A stretch of DNA of 64,000 nt from Auriscalpium vulgare (taxonomy: Eukaryota; Basidiomycota; Agaricomycetes; Russulales; Auriscalpiaceae): assembly GCA_019915015.1 (NCBI GenBank), contig JAHBBC010000003.1:1426001-1490000 (forward strand), in the 5' to 3' direction. The notes beneath the pieces were generated by a model, which saw only the letters and a program-made list of their open reading frames with translations, searched no databases and was not told the origin of the DNA. Shown piece after piece: positions 58,950 through 64,000 of this stretch. Both the position numbers and the translations under genes were made by a program. The first letter of the stretch is position 1. The number at the start of each line of letters is the position of its first letter.

Positions 58950-61706
58950 TCAATGAATGGCAGCAGACCGACCGCCCTTTCCCATCCCAATCCCAGCGCT
59001 CTCGTGAAGCATCAGCACGCAAAATCCGGATAGCACGAAGATCACCACACTCGTGTACACCGGGAACGACGTGTTCAGCATGAGCAGCGTGCCGCCGACG
59101 AGCGGGGCAATCATGCCTCCTCTGAGATTTGAATGGGAGTGTCAGTCTCTCGACAGCCAACAGCGCAAGGACTGAGATGCCTACATTCGGGATAGGGCTG
59201 ATGCAGCGCCGCAAGCTGTACCTCGCACTGCAGACGCCTTAGACGGATGAAGACGAAGGGTGTGGGAGAACGTACCTCTCGTCCCGAAGATCTCTGGCGT
59301 CCACCTAGCGCCGATTTATCAGTACATTTGAATGTCACCAAAGTGGACCTATTCATACCCGTACAAGACGGCCCACATGGTCTGTTGCGCTGCGAGTCAG
59401 AACCTTGTCGACCGCCAGAAATCAACGAGCCACATACCGTTGCGCTCAGGCTGATTCCGACGGTGCTCGCAGTGATAGCGAATTGCCCGTCAACCATGGC
59501 AAAGATAGTGCAGAACAACGCCGTCACAAATGTACTCGCTGCAAGCGACACGCGCCGGCCAAGAGGCGACTCTATCAGATATGCCCCGAGCTACATGCAT
59601 GATCATGCTGAGCTCACGATTGCATAGCTCGAAGATGGACGTACCACGGCACCAGGGCAGCCGCCCAGCGTGAAGATAACAACGTCCCAAAGTGTCCCCT
59701 CTAACGTCTTGGGTTCCACACCCGCCGCCGACCGTGCCTCGAGCAGCTTCGGCAAATACACATTGAACATGGTATATGCTACAAGTTGATCAGCGACCGC
59801 GCCGAGAGCAAATCTACACAGGGGCGCTTACCCAGCGACATCCCGAACCACGTCCCCCACACCAACAGAGTCGTGCGGATCCACTCGGGACCCAATACCA
59901 TGCCGAATCGGTCCAGCCACGCACCCAGCGGCTTGCGGATCCACCGCGGCAGCTTCCACCACACCTTGTCCTTGGCCTCTATGAAGGATGAGCGCATCGA
60001 GGCGCCCGTCAGTGCACGCTGACGGGCTGGGCGCGGACGCGCGGGTGGGAGGTCGTCATCGACGGGAACGTCCTCTTTTGGAGGTGGAGGCGTAGAGGGA
60101 AAGCCTCCAGACTCGACTACGGGCGTGAAGTATGTGTGGTTCTCGAGCGCGACTGTCGACTCGCCGGTCGAGGAGTAGACTGGAATGCGGCTTCCGTTGC
60201 TGCCCTCCGGTGGAGACGAGGACAGGGAAGAAGACGCCTGCGAAATTCCGACTTCCGGCACCGGAAAGTCGACGCCTTTGGTGCGAGAGGTGGCGTCGGC
60301 ATCAAAGAGGAATGGATGTGTTTCGTGAGCCTCGTCAGGGTGGTGGATGGTGATGACGTCTAGGGACGGCTGCGCCCCTGCGGGTGCAGCGTGTATGCGG
60401 TCTTCGACGTCGCCAAGCTCGAGGGCGAGCTCAGAGCCGTTGAAGCGCGAGATTAATTGCAGCGATTCCAAGGCGTCTTGAGGCCGGCCGGCGTGCACGA
60501 GGTACCGGGGTGACTCATGGAGGCGAAAGAAGACCATGCGTGCAAGAAACATCACGAGAGTCTGTACAAGCTCGGTGTGAGAGGGTCATCGCGGGTACGA
60601 AGGGATCCAAAGGATGGGGGATGGTTGGCAGACTGCGCCGGTCTCCTCGACGACGACATATGGGGAACACGTACGATGAGTCCGAGTGCCATGAGTTCGT
60701 ACTTCCACCCCATGTTTTGTGACGCGTCGCACGGGGCTGGAGCCGGCGCACATGAGTGTCGGGGTATGATGGCTATGGCTACAAGGGCGGCGAGCACCGC
60801 GCCAAACGAGAAGAATACAGATAATGCTGTGACCAGATATTCTTTGCCGCGCGGCATGTGTTCTAGAAGGAGGGTGCCGTCGGTGGGCATAGAACCCTGG
60901 AAAAGTAAGTACGTATAAGCGGTGTCCGACCCGGATTATGACAGATGGTTGCATACCCCAACGGCGCTTCCGAGGAAAAACAGAGCGATGCAGAGTGCTG
61001 GAAATGTGCTTGCGAATGAGGCACCGATGCCAAAGAGTGCAGTGAAGAAGAGTGTTGCGTTGAAGGCAGTACTGCGCCCCATGAGATCCGAGCCTGTTCG
61101 TCCGAGACGTCAGTAGACGCAGCTCGGCGTAAGGTGTCGACGTACATGTCCCCCATCCTACGGCGCCTACCATCATGCCAGCGAACATGGAAGAGGATAC
61201 GATGCCTATGTGGTTGTCTGGCACTGTTGTGGCATTCGTGAGCATATTTCCGGAGACTAGAATAGGCTGGTAACACACCTGAATAATGCTGCTGAACTCT
61301 GGGCAATATGATAGCAATGGCTTGGATCCACATCTGTAGAGCTCTGGTGAGGAGGCACGGCTCGGAAACCCAAAGACCCTCACATTGTCCGCCATCCAGC
61401 CTGCGCACCGAGAAGCGGCGCGTTCGCGTGAAGAACCGTGAACAAGAGAGAGGCGGGCTCACCGAAACCACAGAGCGAGAGCAGGGTCCATTGGTAGGTG
61501 CCTGCTCGCGCACGGATGAGCACTGCGAAAAATAGCGAAGATCCCGACGCACCCATGCCGATCCGGTCAATGGTCTTGTCAAGCGGGGTGCGGCGGTCAT
61601 GGTCGCTCACTGCGTCTTCGTCGTCGTCTTGTGCGGTGAGTCGTGAATAAGACATGCCGTGGGTGTGGTTCCAGAGACCGGAGGCGCGGGGGGTGACTGC
61701 GGCCAT
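58950..61706 (-). CDS. MFS transporter, SV2/SVOP-like
   Basis: Twelve-helix major facilitator of the synaptic-vesicle-2-like group, probably importing or exporting a small organic solute; the substrate is unknown. Start ATG at 61706 (MAAVTPRASG). A short cytosolic N-terminus leads to the family signature TIDRIGMG|TYQWTLLSLCGFG|WMADN, then helices with WIQAIAIILP, GIVSSSMFAGMMVGAVGWG|CSDLMGRS (loop 2-3 motif), GGSMPTDGTLLLEHMPRGK and RLHESPRYLVHAGR. A long cytosolic loop between helices 6 and 7 (about 59980-60480) is Ser/Pro-rich and likely regulatory. The second half has PEWIRTTLLVWGTWFG, AYTMFNVYLPKLL, ESPLGRR, WTPEIFGTRARG and GGMIAPLVGG, ending GRSAAIH. About a dozen short exons join in phase with no breaks. 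It lies head-to-tail behind eIF3i (267 nt apart) and divergent from the cysteine-rich gene. Confidence 0.92.
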
Positions 61707-62252
61707 TGATATTATGGAGGATTTATACGCTATGCGAGTAAGATAGCTAAGCGCGGCGATGACTGTGCCATGGGGAGGGGAAGCGTGAAACAGGATGGCA
61801 CAAGCAGCGCTGATGGTTGTGCCATCGCCCAATTAGTCATCTTCTGCAGGTGTCCCTCTTTGTTTTTATAGTCTTCCCTTTCCCTCCTCTCCCCCCCCAT
61901 CTCTCGCCCCCGCTGGACATCCCCCACCAATTCCCCCGACTCGGACCGCGCCTGCACTGGCACTGGGTCCTTGATGCGCCCAGACATGTGTCTCAGCGCC
62001 ACTCGCGGCTTCTCGGCCCGGCCCCCTCGACCTGCCGCCGCCGCCGCCGTCCTCCTCCGCCCACGAGCAGACTCCTAGATAGCTCCTGCAGACGACTGTG
62101 CCCTGTGACGACGAGGGTGGGACACTGGGGAGTCTGGGGACTTGTCGGGACCTTAGGCTTTCGCTCCCGCGTCGGTCCGCGCGTCAGTGGAGAGCGTCTC
62201 GCAGCCGACGGCGCGCGGCCGCTGCAAGCCGCTGCAACCGCATCTCCTGTGC

Positions 62253-62308
62253 TATATATAGGCTTCCCATGGTCGCACCATGATGTAACGACTGCCCCGC
62301 GTATAAAG
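62253..62308 (+). promoter_or_regulatory. TATA elements of the small cysteine-rich gene
   Basis: TATATATA at 62253-62260 and TATAAAG at 62302-62308, the latter 72 nt before the ATG at 62380. Two strong TATA boxes suggest a highly or inducibly expressed gene. The rest of the 61707-62379 space (divergent from the MFS gene) is rich in pyrimidine tracts and shows no exon. Confidence 0.6.
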
Positions 62309-62379
62309 GCCGCTCGTATTCAGATTCCGCAGCGCCTAGCTCTTGCCTTCCACCATAATCTACCAGCCTCCCCGTAACT

Positions 62380-62909
62380 ATGGATGCCCCCAAGCCCGCC
62401 CTCCTCACTGCCGCCCAGCCCCAGGCTGCCATGCAAATGAGTATGTGTCCCCGCCTCTGTCGTCCCACGCCTGTCTGATATCTTGGCGCCTCCCAGACCC
62501 CATCACCCCGCCCCGGCGAACTCCCAGCAGCAGGCCCACGGCCATGAGCACAAGGCTAGTCGTCTTCGCGGCGGAGGTGCCGGCAGGGTGCGTGCACATT
62601 TCGCCTCGTGGTCGCACAGGCGCTTATCGGCCAACAGGACTGCTTTTTGGGCCTCGTGGAGTGCTTCCTCTGCTTTGGTGCGTAACTCATCGGCTGTCTC
62701 CCATTCACACTCGTCTGACGTCCCGCTGTTCAGAGTGCTGCAAGGTATACACGTGCTGCTTGCCGACGTCGATGTGTGCTTACGTTTTTTTGATCTCAGG
62801 GATGCTGCGAGTGCTGCGCAGACATCATCTGTGCGTTATCTCTGTCGATTCATCAGTCTTCATCCCTGACTCCATGTCTCCAGGCTGCCCCTGCGAGATG
62901 TGCTGCTAA
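62380..62909 (+). CDS. Small cysteine-rich C-terminal (CYSTM-like) protein
   Basis: 87 aa from six exons: 62380-62444, 62497-62587, 62638-62677, 62734-62744, 62800-62830, 62884-62909; sum 264 nt. The N-terminus (MDAPKPALLTAAQPQAAMQM) is Ala/Gln/Pro-rich, the middle His/Gln-rich, followed by the conserved RLRGGGAGRDC and a tail dense in cysteine: FLGLVECFLCFECCKGCCEC and CADIICCPCEMCC. Such proteins resemble CYSTM domain proteins, which are tail-anchored or palmitoylated and linked to stress tolerance; that link is from family knowledge. Exon 4 is 11 nt. The exon 1 donor (GTGTCC at 62445) is weak but is the only one that leads into RGGGAG; the stronger GTATGT at 62441 breaks the frame. Confidence 0.85.
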
Positions 62910-64000
62910 ATCACATCTTGTGTGCACGAACTCTTTGGACTTGCGTGTACTTGTATTTCTGGATAACGAATGATGATATATTGATACATGATACATACTC
63001 GGCTTTGCAAGGGTGGTGCATATCCAGTGAGAGCGCTGGCAAAGCACAGTGCACGATTGTAGTACGGTCGCTGCGCATGCATGATGTCATTGATGATGAG
63101 TGGCGGTGAACTCCGACTCGGACCTTTGCAGCGCCGTCGGCCAAGTTGAACCAATTCACGACTACCGATTCTCTGCGCCATGCTATTTCATCACTTGCAC
63201 AAATGCACATCCTTGAATGAGTACTTGAGTCCTGGTCAGAGGTCTAGCACATGAGTACTTGTCAGTCCAGTATCACTATTATCTGCCTCCTTCCACAGCA
63301 CTCACTCACTCTAGATCGCCATATTTTCCGTACCACGCGCGACGCGCCGCTACCGCGCATCGTCGCGGACGGCCTTCGTCAGGGCTCGTCGTATAAACAG
63401 AACTATCTTCTGTGCCAAGGTCAGGCACGGTGACTAGGCTCGTCGGGCTCGACGTCGGGTGGGTAGAACCGCGGGTTTCGGCTCGAGCAGCCGAGGCACG
63501 CGCCCCGGGCCGCCATGCCAACACAGCGTCTAGACGCAGTCTGCGCGCGGGAACGAGCAGCAGGGACCAGGGGCTAGGTGACTGCGCTGGTTGTACTCAG
63601 CATCTCCTCGATTACTTAGGCGTGAAGACAGTACTAGGTGAAGACTAGCTGAGACGTCCCGGGCTCGGCTGGTGATTTCGAACAATTTCGAAGCACGGTG
63701 CACCCGGCGCGCAGGACCGACACCCGTCCGGCCCCCGAAAATGCTGCGCACAGTGAAGTGAAGAAATGCGGGCTGACTCGGACTCCGTGGCTCGACTCAA
63801 AGAGTCAAGACAACGATCCACGGGAGAAAGTACGTGGGGCGCACATCGTGACTGGTCCCAGTGCTGCTCGGGCCCCGGGGGCTCGGACACAACTGGCAGC
63901 GTGAAGAATGTCTCTACTTGCCGCTGAACTTTGTAGACCACTCTGAACGCGGCGGATAACGAGTCATCTTCACCCTTGCCTAGTCAGTAGTCTCCCTGAG
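62910..64000. other. Intergenic end of window, nothing recognised
   Basis: 3' UTR of the cysteine-rich gene, then about 1 kb with overlapping open frames on both strands (for example 63941-63645 minus, 63698-63904 plus) that show no domain, signal peptide or splice pattern. No tRNA or repeat found. Confidence 0.45.

Noticed and set aside
1..64000. CRISPR array, secondary-metabolite cluster or mating-type locus
   Set aside because: No direct-repeat array, no PKS/NRPS/terpene synthase, and no homeodomain or pheromone-receptor genes were seen; a single decarboxylase is not a cluster.

Overview
The window is nuclear DNA from a basidiomycete fungus, most likely an Agaricomycete and plausibly a polypore relative. 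The reasons are many 48-66 nt GT-AG introns, gene families typical of that group (fungal-type FunK1 kinases, pepsin-type acid proteases with a C-terminal membrane anchor, LRGGGAG/CCPCEMCC cysteine-rich tail proteins), and the absence of operons, Shine-Dalgarno sites or CRISPR arrays. The genus is an inference.

Left arm (1-22.7 kb): a 3'-truncated PLP-dependent decarboxylase (minus strand) faces away from a complete 18-exon midasin gene (MDN1/REA1; exons sum to 14,994 nt, 4,997 aa). A 13-exon membrane-anchored nucleotide pyrophosphatase/phosphodiesterase and an extended short-chain reductase follow on the plus strand. The reductase exons fit its family well but sum to one base too few.

Middle (22.7-49.6 kb): a disrupted tract. 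It holds a small C2H2 zinc-finger gene with one frame break, a relic copy of the reductase 3' end, a broken SYLF-domain gene, two divergent aspartic protease genes, two tandem diverged copies of an unidentified locus of about 1.6 kb, a glucoamylase (GH15 + CBM20), a leucine-rich region that may be F-box/LRR-like, and two FunK1-type kinases. Most of these keep family motifs and splice sites but jump frame repeatedly. This is either a cluster of recent pseudogenes or a stretch of poor consensus sequence. A one-base deletion in the essential eIF3i gene at 58.5 kb shows that consensus errors cannot be excluded.

Right arm (49.6-64 kb): ordinary housekeeping-style gene space with arrestin-like protein, a two-TM hypothetical protein, dynactin p62 (minus strand), a secreted GPI-anchored protein of unknown function (plus), eIF3i and an SV2-type MFS transporter (minus), and a small cysteine-rich protein (plus). 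The last ~1.1 kb shows no gene.

The genes do not form one pathway. Midasin and eIF3i serve ribosome assembly and translation. The proteases and glucoamylase are secreted scavenging enzymes. I found no clearly new biological system. The most useful observations are the pattern of single-base deletions, the degenerate secreted-hydrolase tract, the microexons, and the coding minisatellite in midasin.
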